Origin: Lytechinus pictus
Taxonomy: Eukaryota; Echinodermata; Echinoidea; Temnopleuroida; Toxopneustidae
DNA length: 64,000 nt
NCBI RefSeq assembly: GCF_037042905.1
Contig: NC_087258.1
Span: 11,831,501 to 11,895,500 of the forward strand
Direction: 5' to 3'
How positions within the stretch are numbered: position 1 is the first letter of the stretch; each line of letters opens with the position of its first letter. The notes beneath the pieces were generated by a model. It saw only the letters and a list, made by a program, of their open reading frames with translations. It did no database searches and was not told the origin of the DNA. The translations under genes were made by a program, and so were the position numbers. Positions 1 to 11,820 of this stretch are shown here, one piece after another.

Positions 1-35
1 GGACGAAAATGTTGATGAAATGCTCCCCTGGAATG
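1..35. repeat. Truncated end of a short palindromic element
   Basis: The first bases (aatgttgatgaaatgctccc) match the ends of elements at 12045-12215 and 25090-25270. The rest is cut off by the window edge. Confidence 0.5.
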
Positions 36-610
36 CAATTTATATGCGTTTTGTGCAAAAGGGGAAAAATTGGAATATACTTGAAATGCAATTGCTGGGT
101 TGTGGACTTTTTATCAATTTAAACTGGTGATTGTTGCAAATAGAATTCTTCAAACATTCATTACATTTTTGAAAATACATGTTTTGCTTTGAATAGAATG
201 AGGTTCAATCCACAATCTGTGTGGTCTACTTTGCTGCTAGCTTCTGCTATTGAGTTCTTTGATTATTTTTGTAGGCCTGTAGGAAACTGTTACATAAAAA
301 AACAGTCCATAAGTCTGACCATTTTCCCCTCCTCGGTCTGACATGAACTAAATTGTAGTCATCAATGCAAACTGTTGATTGTCAAGTGGCAATTGCCCAG
401 TTTCATTTTTAGCTCAGCTCGATCAATCAAGATGACCGTTTCATTACCGCAGCCGATGCTCATCATGTAATGCTATAGCGTGGGACCTGTAGTATGGACA
501 ATGACGTAAGAAGCCAGTATGTGGATTTACAACATCTAGAGGATAGAGTGAGAGACAAGAGGGGGGGGGGAGGAATGAAGCTTGTAAGAAAGCAGAAGAG
601 GCACTATAAT
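36..610. other. No gene seen
   Basis: AT-rich sequence without splice-bounded coding similarity. A short G-tract lies at 562-571. Confidence 0.5.
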
Positions 611-817
611 TAGTCTGCAAGCACAGACTCATATTTGACACCTTAACCAAGAACATGTCTAGATCAAAGACTAGACACCAAAGACTCTGTGTCAAATCAG
701 ATATAGCCAGCCACAGTACATAGTGAATCTAGTCTCACTACTTCAGACTCTGCATATTGTGCACTATTGTGAATTGCGAAAACCAACCATAGACCAACGG
801 TATGTGCATGCAGACTA
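611..817. repeat. MITE with ends tagtctgca...tgcagacta
   Basis: Terminal inverted repeats tagtctgc/gcagacta. Homologous to 10918-11451, sharing actcatatttg.cac, actagacaccaaag and tctagtctcactacttcag. Confidence 0.75.
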
Positions 818-839
818 CACTATATTCTATAATCATGAG

Positions 840-1070
840 CAAGAAAGAGACACAAGAAGCAGGAATAAGGGAGAGATCTTTGGGGGAACAGAGGAGGAGG
901 AGAGGGGGTATAGAGAAAGATGGAGGGGTGTTTGAGGAAGATAGGTGAGGAATAAAGGAAATAGAATGAATGCGGGAGATAGGAAAGTGGAAAGGGGATG
1001 AAGAAGCGGTCTTGGAGGGGAGTTGAAGGCAGAAGGATGGAGAGAGAGAGAGAGAGAGCGAAGAAAGGTG
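840..1070. repeat. Purine-rich low-complexity tract
   Basis: GA-rich on the + strand, with gaggaggaggagag and an (ag)n run at about 1040-1057. Open frames here are compositional. Confidence 0.8.
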
Positions 1071-1341
1071 CCGACAAGGTTCGCAGAATCATCAATACAT
1101 GTACGTACGGTCCAATCTTTGTTGTTACGCAAAAATTTGTCCTGTCAAATACACTGTCATTCTCATCAACTTTTTTTTTCTTTTTATCAAAATAGATTTT
1201 CTTGTAAAATCACTAAATTTATCCTGTAAAACACATTTTCATTCAAACTCATCCACATCATAATTGTTTTGGGGCAATCTAGAAGTGAATTGGAAAAGAG
1301 ATAGACACATCTGAGGGATTTACCAAAGCTAAAAAAAGGCT

Positions 1342-2020
1342 TTAAACGACAAGTCCACCCAAATAAATAGTTGATTTGAATAAAAAGAGAACAATCCAAC
1401 AAGCAAAACACTGAAAATTTCATCAAAATCGGATGTAAAATAAGAAATTGATGACATTTTAAAGTTTCGCTTAATTTCACAAAACAGTTATATGCACCTC
1501 CTGGTCAGTATGCAAATTGGCAGACTGATGATGTCACCCACTCACTGGTTCTTTTGTATTTTATAATAAGAAATATGAAATAATCATATTTTCTCCTCAT
1601 TGTCATGCGAGAAAAGTTTTAATCCTCCATGATAATTTGGAATTACCATTGCTTTTGATGACATTTTGTGGTTCTGCAAAGTTGGTCCTTATTGTAAAAT
1701 CTGTAAAAATTGAAATATTTATAATTCAAACAATAGTGAGTGAGGGACATCACCAACTTTCTCATTTGGATATCGCTGAGCTCACTGTTGTAAAATTTAA
1801 GCGAAACTTTAAAATGTCATAACTTACTTATTTTACATCTGATTTTGATGAAATTTCAGCATTATGCTTGTTTTATTTTTCTCTTATTCTGTTGAGTACA
1901 GTCCTCTTTATAGAGTATAGTCGTACTTGACAGTATAGTCATACCATACTCGCGAGTCTATACTACACTATACTCTCTATTGATTCAAATCAATATTTTT
2001 CTGGGGTGGACTTGACCTTG
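1342..2020. mobile_element. TTAA-type MITE, diverged copy
   Basis: Begins ttaaacgacaagtccaccc and ends ggggtggacttgacc. It shares the internal phrase catcaaaatcggatgtaaa with 23140-23736 and 23882-24480. A short block rich in tatagt/actata words (about 1890-1975) has been inserted or expanded. Confidence 0.8.
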
Positions 2021-3737
2021 AAATTCAAAATATCTACAGTTCACATACTTTAAAACACAATTTAAAGGTGCCATATTAAAGCTACTTGGGAAAAAATAAC
2101 ATGGAGTATTAAACAAAGTTCTTAATTTTATATATGGTTGAGAAGAGACAGTGTTTATGCATGGAGCTACTTAACAGTATGTTGAAATGCTTATTAGAGT
2201 GGGCAATATGTGTATATATATGGTGATTTATCGTTAGAAATTCAGGAGCTAAATATTCTGAGACCTGTAGGCCTACCACAATTTTTTCTGCAATCTAAAA
2301 AAATATGTGCTGAATTTCAATCTATTAGGAAATTATTGCCATTTCATGTATATGCAGCAGACTTCGGAATTATACTGGTGCCATCTAAACATGCTGTTTC
2401 CTTAGTATCAATTATTATAGATTATAAAATTCAACAGCTACATGTATATCAATTTTGTTTTTTTACTCCAGTGTAATAAGTATACACATTTGAATCTGAA
2501 ACCATTTAGTAATTACTCCTGTGTAACATTGTATTTTCCTTGGTCTAATAAAATGTGTTATAATTCATACAATAAATTTATACATTTACATTGATCAATC
2601 ATGCAGCAACTGAATATGCTTCTCCAATTGAAAAAAAATAAATTTAGTTTGAGATTTTTAATAATTTTGCCATTAAGTTGCTTAAAAATTTAAATTTTGA
2701 ATAAATGCAGTCTGGTCCCATAGAAGGTGTAATATTGGGGAGATTGCAGTCACATCTTTATGTAGGGGGGGGGGGGTGGATCTTGACTTCCTATTGGTTA
2801 TGGTGTTCACAGAGTAACAAATGTTTGGTAAAAATAGGATTGCACAAACTATCCTTTGATAGATTTTCGTTGCACCCTCAGTAAAGTAACTTTTGTTTTA
2901 GAAATATGAACTTGATGTTGTGTTGGTCATTTCCTTTTAAATGTCATTTTGGTACGAGAGTCATTGAAAAAACAATTTTTCGTTAGTATCGTTATGTTTA
3001 TGACATCATGTTTCAAACATAATCTAATTTACAATGTTAAAAGTTTGAAGTCTTCAAGCAGAATCTATCAACTCCCAGACTCTCCAAGCACATGATGCTC
3101 TGAAGACCTTCGAAATTGGTTCTTGAGAGCATGTTTCTAAAGAGTAAATACTTGTTTTACAACATACAAGGTATTGCCAATTATACCATCCAAGTGAACG
3201 TTTTCCATTCTGGTAACCCTCAGGGAGACAACCACCCACCTCCTTTTCCAACAAGAATCGACTACCCTGTTAATACCAGACTTGGCCTGCATATGTTCCT
3301 GAAATCGTTACCTCTGTAAATATAGCATGGCGCGGGGGTTCTTCTTCGCGAGATGTGCCCCAGGCGGCATGGAGATTGAAAAATTATCATGGCAAATGAA
3401 AGACCTCTGACGTCCGAGTTCGAGGGTATAGACATTTGAAGGCTGGGGAAGGTTTCATGAAGCATCTTGTCAGAGATTCTCACTGACAAATTTGCTCTTA
3501 GCCAACCAGGTGCAAGGATTTCGGTAGCTTATAACGGTTACATCATTCACTGTTTGCTTCATGAAATGCTCTCTTTATTGGAAAAGCTGCTAGATATCTG
3601 CCAATGTATTCTAGTGTTGACCCTTAGGTGTAGTGGTGGTAAAAGGTTAAACAGTAGGTGTTACAGAAAAGTTTTTTTTCTGAAGATTTCATTCACAAGT
3701 GCATCGATCTTCCGGTGAGCATGTGCATGAGGACTAG
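2021..3737. other. No gene recognised
   Basis: AT-rich DNA with one G-tract (2766-2777). A slightly more GC-balanced part at 3040-3500 holds short open frames on both strands without recognisable similarity. Confidence 0.5.
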
Positions 3738-3950
3738 TAGAGGTGGTGTGTCTCAGTGGATATCTCCAGACTTTGAACCGCAAGGTCTGGGGTTCCAATC
3801 TCACCACAGGACACCATCCTATGGCAAGGCATTTATCTGCAATTGCCAATCTCCACCCAGGTGTAGTAAACAGGTACCCATTACCTAAATTTCCTGAATG
3901 CGAGATGCTCCATCAGGGTAGCTGTGCTATAAAGCTGGAAAAATAATAGC
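3738..3950 (+). mobile_element. tRNA-headed SINE
   Basis: A-box-like tctcagtggatatctcc and B-box-like ggttccaatctc, followed by the tail phrase ccacccaggtgtagtaaacagg and ggtacccatt, shared with the SINEs at 16787, 31318 and 32734. Confidence 0.75.
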
Positions 3951-4004
3951 ATGCAGCACTTTGGAGAAACATTGAATTGTAGGCCTATTCTGATTTTTGA
4001 ACTC

Positions 4005-4290
4005 TGGTTTTATTCAAACTGTGATCCAAAGTTGTGGTTAAACCATGGAGCTATTATTACAGATAGCTGCATGGATTAACCATGGGAAACCAATCGTGAC
4101 ATAAATCTCTACAGGTTCAAGATTATCATTCATTCGGCACTCGGACTATCTGGGTATAATATATAAACTAGTTTTCTTCGCCATTAAAGCGTGATCAAAG
4201 AGTGCAGTTAACATAAGGCTAAGGAATGTGCAGTGTAAACACAATTCTGACCTTTTTCAGCTTCTCATAATTTTAGCACAGAATTGGACC
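4005..4290. mobile_element. Palindromic MITE
   Basis: Shares ctctggttt, ggttaaaccatgg and cataaatctct(a) with 21421-21728; diverged ends. Confidence 0.55.
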
Positions 4291-4786
4291 ATTGCCTATA
4301 AAGTTCAATATGTGGGCATATTATTATTTTGAATTTTAATCAGATGATCTGATTATTTTATGAAATCTAGATCATCTGATTGATAAGTGCATTTCAATAG
4401 TTATGTTGTATTGTGTTTTACAAGAAATTTCTGGTACCAACTACCAAGTATGGTGAACGAGGATGATTCTTTTGTATAAAATATACGAATCTCAATCATA
4501 ATGATAAAAGAACCCTTTAAATGTCATTTAAACTTAGTTCACAAAGCAGAAACAATAGAGAGGCAAATTATTGATTAACTCACAATAAATTACAGACAAG
4601 CTGGTGGCACAGTAAAATACACAAACCGCACTCTGCATACTCACAGATAATAATAATGGATATTTAGAGGCGCTAAAAACAAAAAGTACCATAGCGCGTA
4701 CAATGTATGAATAATGATTTAACATTTGCAATAATTACTACAATATTCAAGATAAAAAGGAAAATTAATCACTGAGGAAAAAGTTA

Positions 4787-4930
4787 TGTCTTAAGGGAAG
4801 ATTTGAAGCCAAGAACACTGGAAGCATTTCTTATTGAAAGAGGGATAGCATTCCAAGTCTTGGCAGCTGCTACAGCAAAACGTTTTTTGGCAGAGGAGAG
4901 TTTTGACAAGGGAATGCAAAGTCTGCATGT
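4787..4930 (-). pseudogene. LINE C-terminal fragment
   Basis: The minus-strand frame reads RFAVAAAKTWNAIPLSIRNA followed by a FKSSLK motif, the well-known end of many non-LTR retrotransposon polymerase proteins (F.vAap..WN.LP..IR......FK..LK). The rest of the polymerase is absent, so it is a 5'-truncated relic. Confidence 0.75.
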
Positions 4931-6546
4931 GTCAGTGATTGAACAAAGATAACAAGAGGGTGTGTATAATAGACCTATCTCCATCAGCAGATCTTTACAA
5001 TTTTTCATGTTTATGGATGTCATACATTTTTCTGGAAAATGATTTGTCATCAAGAGTATGGAAATTGCACTTGCAGGTGTTTGTTGGATATAAATAAATA
5101 TTACTGCAGGTTTTCCATATAGAGAAGGATTCAGCATTTCTTTGGATTGAGAATCAGTTGAGCCAAATTCGCTAGATAATGGCATATATATTTTTAGATT
5201 AAATTAGTATAGCAATGTCAGCTTTAGTATTGATAAGGTTTATCAATTTTACCTCTATTATCTTCAGTGAGTAAATAGATCAAGCACATTCAACAAACGT
5301 TCTGTTATTTACATGTGTTTCGAAGTGATAATATATTGATCGTACATGTACTAAACAATTATTGCCAACGTTAATTGCAATACATTGAAGAAATACCTAG
5401 TTAACATAAATTGAGGGAGGAAATCTATATACAAGCGTTTAAGTGTAATGCACAACAGCTTGTGAGAAGATGATTTCAGACTTGAAAATTTGATTATTAA
5501 TAATTGATATTCTGTTAAGAAAAAAAATTTATATTAATTCCAAATCTCCTTTTTTTGCAACATCTAGGGGTTATTTTGGACATTTTAGTGACTGGATTGC
5601 CGACTTTTTTTGCAAACTTCTTCGAATACGGTATACATTTATAAATAATTAAACTTAAATACAGAGTGTATCGGGGGGGGGGGGGGGGGACACTGCCAAA
5701 TAAAAGATAATAATCATACTCCTATGCGAATGGTCGATATACGCTCGTATGGTGAAAATGGTTTCAATGCTGAAAAAATCAGGGGAAAAAGATTATCTAT
5801 AGTTCTTAATAACTTGGAAACATTTAATCTGTCTTGAAAAAGAAATATGAGAGCTTTTAAAGGCAATATTTAGGGTTTGGAAAACATGAGAAAATACTGA
5901 CTTCATGGTATTCTAAGATCAAAGGATGATGACTCGCTAAAGATCCTTTTTGAAAGTCCATGTCCAAATTTGGTTTCAATTTTGTAATGACAAAATATGT
6001 AATGACAAAATGACCAAAGCCCAAACACTAATGTTCATTTATTATTTGCATGTATTTATATTTTGTCAAACATTCCACAACGCTTTTTCTCAACAGGGTA
6101 AAATGGGGGCTCAGTGTGATTTTGCCCCAAAAATGCTAAAAAGAACCCCAACAAATCCCCATTCATTGCAATGATGATGTTCAAGCTTATCCAATGTGGC
6201 AGATTTATAGGCAGTAGGTTGTGAAAAGTAGCTCACCCAAAATAATTTTTTGCCTGCCTCTCAACCCCTGTTATCCTTGACCTACACATTTTTGCAGTAA
6301 CCTTCACGTACTTGAATTCCATGATATTCATGATCCGATGATCCTGTTGTGCCCCAGTCTTGGCAATTTTAAAAGCAAAGTTCTTGTCTGTGGTACTGTG
6401 ACTTAATGCAATATAAAGTAGTTTTATCCCTCAGAAATAAAATTTTGTATTAACTGCTGTAAAAAATACTGTCTGAGTACGCTTTCCAAGATTCATGGTT
6501 CAGTTGAGAAGGCATGCATACAATTACATTTACATGTAGAAGTCTG
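4931..6546. other. No gene recognised
   Basis: AT-rich; a G-tract of 18-19 bases lies at about 5672-5690. No splice-bounded similarity was seen. Confidence 0.5.
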
Positions 6547-7175
6547 ATACCCCTTTCATAAACCCATCCTCCAATTAGCCGCCTAAGAGTAATGCGTATA
6601 ATTCAATAAAATTGCGTTCACAAACTCCAAAAATAATCCGCACTATTTTTACGAGCGCCCGTCCTGAAAAAGGCGGATAATTGTCATGACAACTGCACAC
6701 GCCCCCTCCGATGCGGTTGTGTTGGAAAAGGGTGACCTTGTGACCGCACCATGGCAATTATCCGCATTATTTAGAAATGCGTTTATAAAGTCAAAATCTG
6801 GTCCCGATGCCGCTATTATGCGGCTAATAGCAGCATAATTTGGTCGTAAAATCGGAGGAGGACCAGAGTTATCCGCATTATTTTGATGCTGCAATTATCT
6901 GCATAATAGCGGCATCGGGACCAGATTTTGACTTTATAAACGCATTTCCAAATAATGCGGATAATTGCCATGGTGCGGTCACAAGGTCACCCTTTTCCAA
7001 CACAACCGCATCGGAGGGGGCGTGTGCAGTTGTCATGACGATTATCCGCCATTTTCAGGACGGGCGCTCTTAAAAATAGTGCGGATTATTTTCGGAGTTT
7101 GTGAACGCAATTTTATTGAATTATCCGCATTACTCTTAGGCGGCTAATTGGAGGATGGGTTTATGAAAGGGGTAT
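6547..7175. mobile_element. Long foldback element, 275-bp arms
   Basis: Near-identical inverted arms at 6547-6821 and 6901-7175 flank a 79-nt spacer. Ends are ataccccttt and aaaggggtat, consistent with a TA target duplication. The arms contain repeated ccgcattatt/aataatgcgg words. Open frames inside are mirror images of each other and not genes. Confidence 0.9.
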
Positions 7176-8083
7176 GAGAGACTCTGAGGGTGAAATCCCA
7201 AACACGAATCACAAATTAAATCACAAACACATATATAAACACAAATGCAAATATGAAGTTTATGAACACGTACTAGGAGAGTGTTCAAAGGATCTGTTTT
7301 CCACTCTTTTTTTCAAGTTGTGAAAATGGTTTTGAAAAACATCTGTTTGTAACTGACAAAGAACTCTGGTAATTGCTGAAATTAATTGACTGTATCTACA
7401 TTTTCATGAACCCTAGTAATACTGCTCATTGAAATGATGTGAATGTCAGTACAAAAATACACTAGATCATGGTTACCTGTGCTTTAAATTGAAGGAGAAA
7501 ATTTTGAAGAGAAGAATTAGAAGACTTTGCATGCAGGATGAATGTGATTTTTGCAGTTTTATTGAACCAAAATGTTGCAATATCCTGATCAGACCTTCAC
7601 TGACTAAAATGTTTTTTTTTAAACTTAATTTTTTTTCTTCAGTTTATTGAATGACTGTACTACCGTAGTATTTCAAATCATGTCACTATTTCCTATTCTA
7701 GAATAGACTCCTACCATTCTCTCAGTCTTTTAAACTATTTTTGGCTCTTTTTCACTCACCCATCTTCTTTTTTTTCCAACGATCAGTTTTCTACATTTAT
7801 ATTAACCCAGAACTGTCGTGAAAAGCATGTACGTCAGGCCGTTAAGAATGCCATGCTTCTCTCATCATTGCGATGTTTGTGCTGAGGTCTCCGTGATCAA
7901 CAAGTAAAATGATGCTAATATTGATTTTGTCTGAAATGAATCGGGTGAACTGAAGATGTATTGCCGCAGGCCAGCCAGCCAGCCACTCAGTTTGGGGGCT
8001 TTATTAATCCCAGAAGAATCTGCATTCTGCATGAATAGCGTTGTGTTCAAGCGATTTTTGTTAGTACCTGTGGGTGTCTTAGA
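7176..8083. other. No gene recognised
   Basis: AT-rich, T-tracts; nothing with coding similarity. Confidence 0.5.
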
Positions 8084-8526
8084 GGCTGTTCTCACTATGC
8101 TCCTAAAACTAGTTTACTGGAAGCTAGTTTAGTGGAAACTAGTTTAACGCGTAGTGAGAACGGTCGAAGCGGTCTTGGAAGCGACTTTCCAAACCAGTTT
8201 GGAAAACCACATCGTGATGTAGTTTTCAAGATCGCTTTGCCTCGTTAAACTGGTTTTGGCGTGAGGACACAACTGTTCTTCGGGAAGCGATCTTCGCACA
8301 TTTTGAGCGCGCTACTCCACATGACAGGTGTAGAATGCCTATGCTGCAGTTTCAAATTTCGCGCAAAACTTGTCACCCCACTGAGAGTGTTTCCATAGCA
8401 ACAAGAGTGCTTTACGTGAAGTGATTTTGAAAACCAGTTTTGTGTGATCAAGTGGGAACGCTAGCAAAGCGATCTTCCAAACTGGTTTCCTGAATCGGTT
8501 TCCAGTAAACTTTAATGAGAACGGCC
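8084..8526. mobile_element. MITE with actagttt/aaactgg words
   Basis: Ends ggctgttctca and tgagaacggcc are inverted repeats. The interior repeats variants of aaactagttt and aaaccagttt in both orientations. Confidence 0.75.
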
Positions 8527-8549
8527 CCAGAGTAGGACTCCTTCATCAC

Positions 8550-8968
8550 GGTAAATTGCCAATTCGTCTACTGCCAACTCATTTACTCACCACATGGTCT
8601 ACTTTCATTTAGTCTAATGTCATTCCGTCCATCAACATTTCGTCTGACAATCGTTTGGTCCAATAACCATTTGGCTAATCATCATTTCCTCTAATCACCA
8701 GTTGGTCTATGACCATTTTGTCTCATAACCAGTTGGTCTAATATCCGTTTCATTTTCATTCATTTTGCACAATTAACACTTAGTCCAATTAGACCAGATG
8801 GTATTTTGACTAAATAATGGCTGTTGGACTCACTGGTTACTAGACGAAATGGTGAGTAGACGAATTGGCAGTTAGACCATGTGGATAGTGGACGAACTGA
8901 TGGTAGACCAAATGATAGTAGACGAGTTGGCAATTGGACGAATTGGCATTAAACGAATTGAAAATATA
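8550..8968. mobile_element. Element of attcgtc/tttggtc words, 10-bp direct repeats
   Basis: Starts ggtaaattgccaattcgtc and is flanked on both sides by ccttcatcac (8540-8549 and 8969-8978). The interior is a degenerate array of about 11-22-nt words (catttcgtct, atttggtcta) that invert in orientation midway. Homologous to 61033-61430. Confidence 0.85.
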
Positions 8969-9065
8969 CCTTCATCACAGTGTCCTTTACAGCAGCATTC
9001 ACTGCATTCCCCATCGTTTGATCTATGATGATATATGAGGATTAGTGATGAAAAGATGCCTCAGG

Positions 9066-9312
9066 GCCCCATCTTACAAAGAGTGACGATTGATCCAATC
9101 AATCACAACTCTATGGAAATCCATCAGTGTCATAATTTTCCCTACAGAAAATTTGCAAAATGCCCTTTGTAAACAAAGGAGAACACACCAAATTGTCAAG
9201 AAATCATATCTAGAAAAATTGTTGAACAAACATGCATTTTATATGTTGACTTTGCTGGCTTTCCATTGTTGCAATTGATCGAGCGAATTTAATCGTAAGA
9301 CAGGCCCCAGTC
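9066..9312. mobile_element. Palindromic MITE (ggccccat...family)
   Basis: Shares cgattgatccaatcaa, ctacagaaaatttgca and gctggctttccat with 33068-33345; ends inverted around gatcgat-like words. Confidence 0.75.
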
Positions 9313-10265
9313 TTTCAGAATGAATCCTGCCAAGCAACTGTAACTGCAGCTTCTCCGTATGTATTGTTTTGTCATTGCCTAAATGTGAGGATAAAAAAAA
9401 ATCTGTGGGGATTTATTCACAGGAATTCTTTATGGTGGTTTTCCATTCCAAGGTATAGCATTTTTATCTTTTTGAGAAGAAAGAACAAAGAAAGTCGCTC
9501 CAAAGCATAGCATTTTCTTCTCATCGTGATAAAAAGAAGAAAGAAATCCGTTCATATTTTTTGTTACGCCGTTCCTGCCGCATCGATCCACTGCGATGAG
9601 CTGCATTTTTGGTGAAAAGCGGCCCGCAGAGCTAGAGCGCTGTCCGACCATCGCCTCTGCGCGTGTGCATGATATTTATTTTAACGGTCTGTGGGAATCT
9701 CTCAAAACATCTTTCCCCCTTCCCCCCCATTCCCTAGTATTATGTCTTTGATGAAGAGTCATGATTGGTAAAAGGAAGTAGTTACACCAAACAATTATTT
9801 CATGACAAAGTCTTTAATATCAAGGTTAAATTCCACCATATCATCATAGACCTAGTTCTGGTACATTGAAATAAACTTGCTTCTCTTTCTGAAATCATGA
9901 AATCTTAGCTGAAAACCGATAATTCTGATGATCACTAACTGTACACAAAAAGCAATATGTGGGACAGTGTATTATTATTATTTACTTTACTTTACTGTAC
10001 ATTTTACTTATTACTTTCATATATCATTAAGAAAGTTTCAGCTCTGACTTTTGTTGAGGTGTTATAATCTTCACTCATAAACTCATGAATATGAATCACA
10101 AACAAAGATTCACATAAATTTAGAAAAGATGGCTTGTGTGGGATATCATTCAAGCTATTCATCTTCAATGCTGATTCTTATTCATCTCAAGCCCACCCAC
10201 AACTTCTCATATTGTGCAGTTTAACCCAGGAAGAGGGCTTACTCTGTTTATAAAACACTGTTTAC
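9313..10265. other. No gene recognised
   Basis: Includes a more GC-balanced patch at 9540-9660 with a short minus-strand frame that has no recognisable similarity. Confidence 0.45.
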
Positions 10266-10425
10266 TATATGAACTTTACAGTAGTATTCTTTAGTTGTTT
10301 AAACAAGTGTTTAAAATTTTATTTTTAAACAACCATTAATAATTTGTTGAATATTAAATATAAAAATGAACTTTTTGAAAAACAGTTGTTTAGAGTGTTA
10401 CACAACTACTGTAAGGTTCATATAG
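10266..10425. repeat. Hairpin-forming MITE
   Basis: tatatgaactttacagtagt at the left is mirrored by actactgtaaggttcatata at the right; the interior repeats tgtttaaa/tttaaaca words. Confidence 0.75.
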
Positions 10426-10917
10426 CGTGCAACATATTAAATTTTAAACAGCATAGTACAATGTTAAGAACAATCTTTTCAAGCATGGAGAAATTCCTTT
10501 TCATTTTTTAGGTGCCCGTCTGATATCAAGGTATCAATTTGAATATTTATTGAGTTATAGGACAACTTAATGGTGACATCATAGATGTAGATATTTTTAT
10601 TGAGATTTCGGTTACGTTCAAGCGATTGTAACGACAAGGTTTCCACAGACTCACTTTCAGAACACGTCTTTCATGATGTAAAAAAGAGAATCTGAACACA
10701 GCCAAGGTTTTAACCTATAAACCTGTACTGAACCATAAACATCTCTGAAAAGCGAGTTTCTAGGTTGAATGCAGCCTTGGAAATAGTAACTGATTCGCGA
10801 TCCTGAAGCAGATGTGCGCATTTTAGTTTTTGGATGCTGGTAGGGGGGGGGGGTGTTTGACTCTGCTCAATTTAATGAATGAATTCTTTAAATCAGAGCT
10901 TTCAGGTAGTAGGTATT

Positions 10918-11451
10918 TAGTCTGCAAGCATAGACTCATATTTGGCACTTTAACCAATAACAGGTCTGGAGCGAAGGCTAGACACCAAAGGCTCTGCCTC
11001 ATACCACTTTCATACTGACAGTCGAAGTACAGTTACTCCCGAGTCCAGAAGGAGTTACTCCACTTTGGAGGGCAGTATGAAAATTCTAGGATTATTTTGA
11101 TCTGGATTCAAAACGGTGTACTCAACCCACTTCGAGAAGAGGGTTACAAACATAGGTAGTCCGCACCGGAAGTGCGGTATCGCCCATCTCACGCGTAATT
11201 TCATTCATTTCCGCATGGGGGAGATTCCGCGTGCCACACTTATGGTGCGAACTCGCTTGGAAACCACGGAAACGACTGCGGATACACTGCTGCGGAGCTT
11301 GAAAGGAGGTGTAATGTCGGCCCGCAGTACAAGCGTATCACTTCAATCCTTCAGTATGAAAACAGCATGTGTCTAGTCTCACTACTTCAGACTCTGTCTG
11401 CGTTATGCACTATGATAATTGTGAAAACAAAGGGTCTGTGCCTGCAGACTA
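10918..11451. mobile_element. MITE (tagtctgca family) with nested insertion
   Basis: Outer ends match the element at 611-817, but about 354 bp are inserted at 11008-11361. The insert has its own inverted ends tttcatactga/tcagtatgaaa and a GC-richer interior. Confidence 0.75.
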
Positions 11452-11710
11452 GTGGGTATTTACCCAGATTATAAAGATTTAAGAATTTATACCCACATGC
11501 CATTTTTCAATTGTCATTTCTCTTATTTTGATATACATCAGGAATACCAGTTCTCTATTGAAAGCCGCATTTCAATTCCCTAGAAAATTTGTTTCCAGGT
11601 TGTTTTACGATGCCAATTTCAAAAGTGAATTTGAAATTATTCAGATTTTTTCTTTGCAACTTGTTGCTAAATGACTAACCAAACTAATTTCTTTATTTTT
11701 TTCTCTCCAG

Positions 11711-11820
11711 ATGTTCTAAATGATGCAATATTTGATGAGGATCATGATGAAATGGTTGTAGTTAAAGATATAGAGATGTTTTCCCTTTGTGAACACCACC
11801 TAGTGCCATTTATAGGAAAA
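11711..11820 (+). CDS. GCH1: GCH1 exon 2 (by human numbering)
   Basis: Preceded by a pyrimidine-rich tract and cag, followed by gtgagt. It begins with two bases of a split Asp codon and then reads 36 codons from VLNDAIF to PFIGK. It contains CEHHLVP, supplying two of the three zinc ligands (Cys and second His) and an active-site His. It ends in phase 0. Confidence 0.96.
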
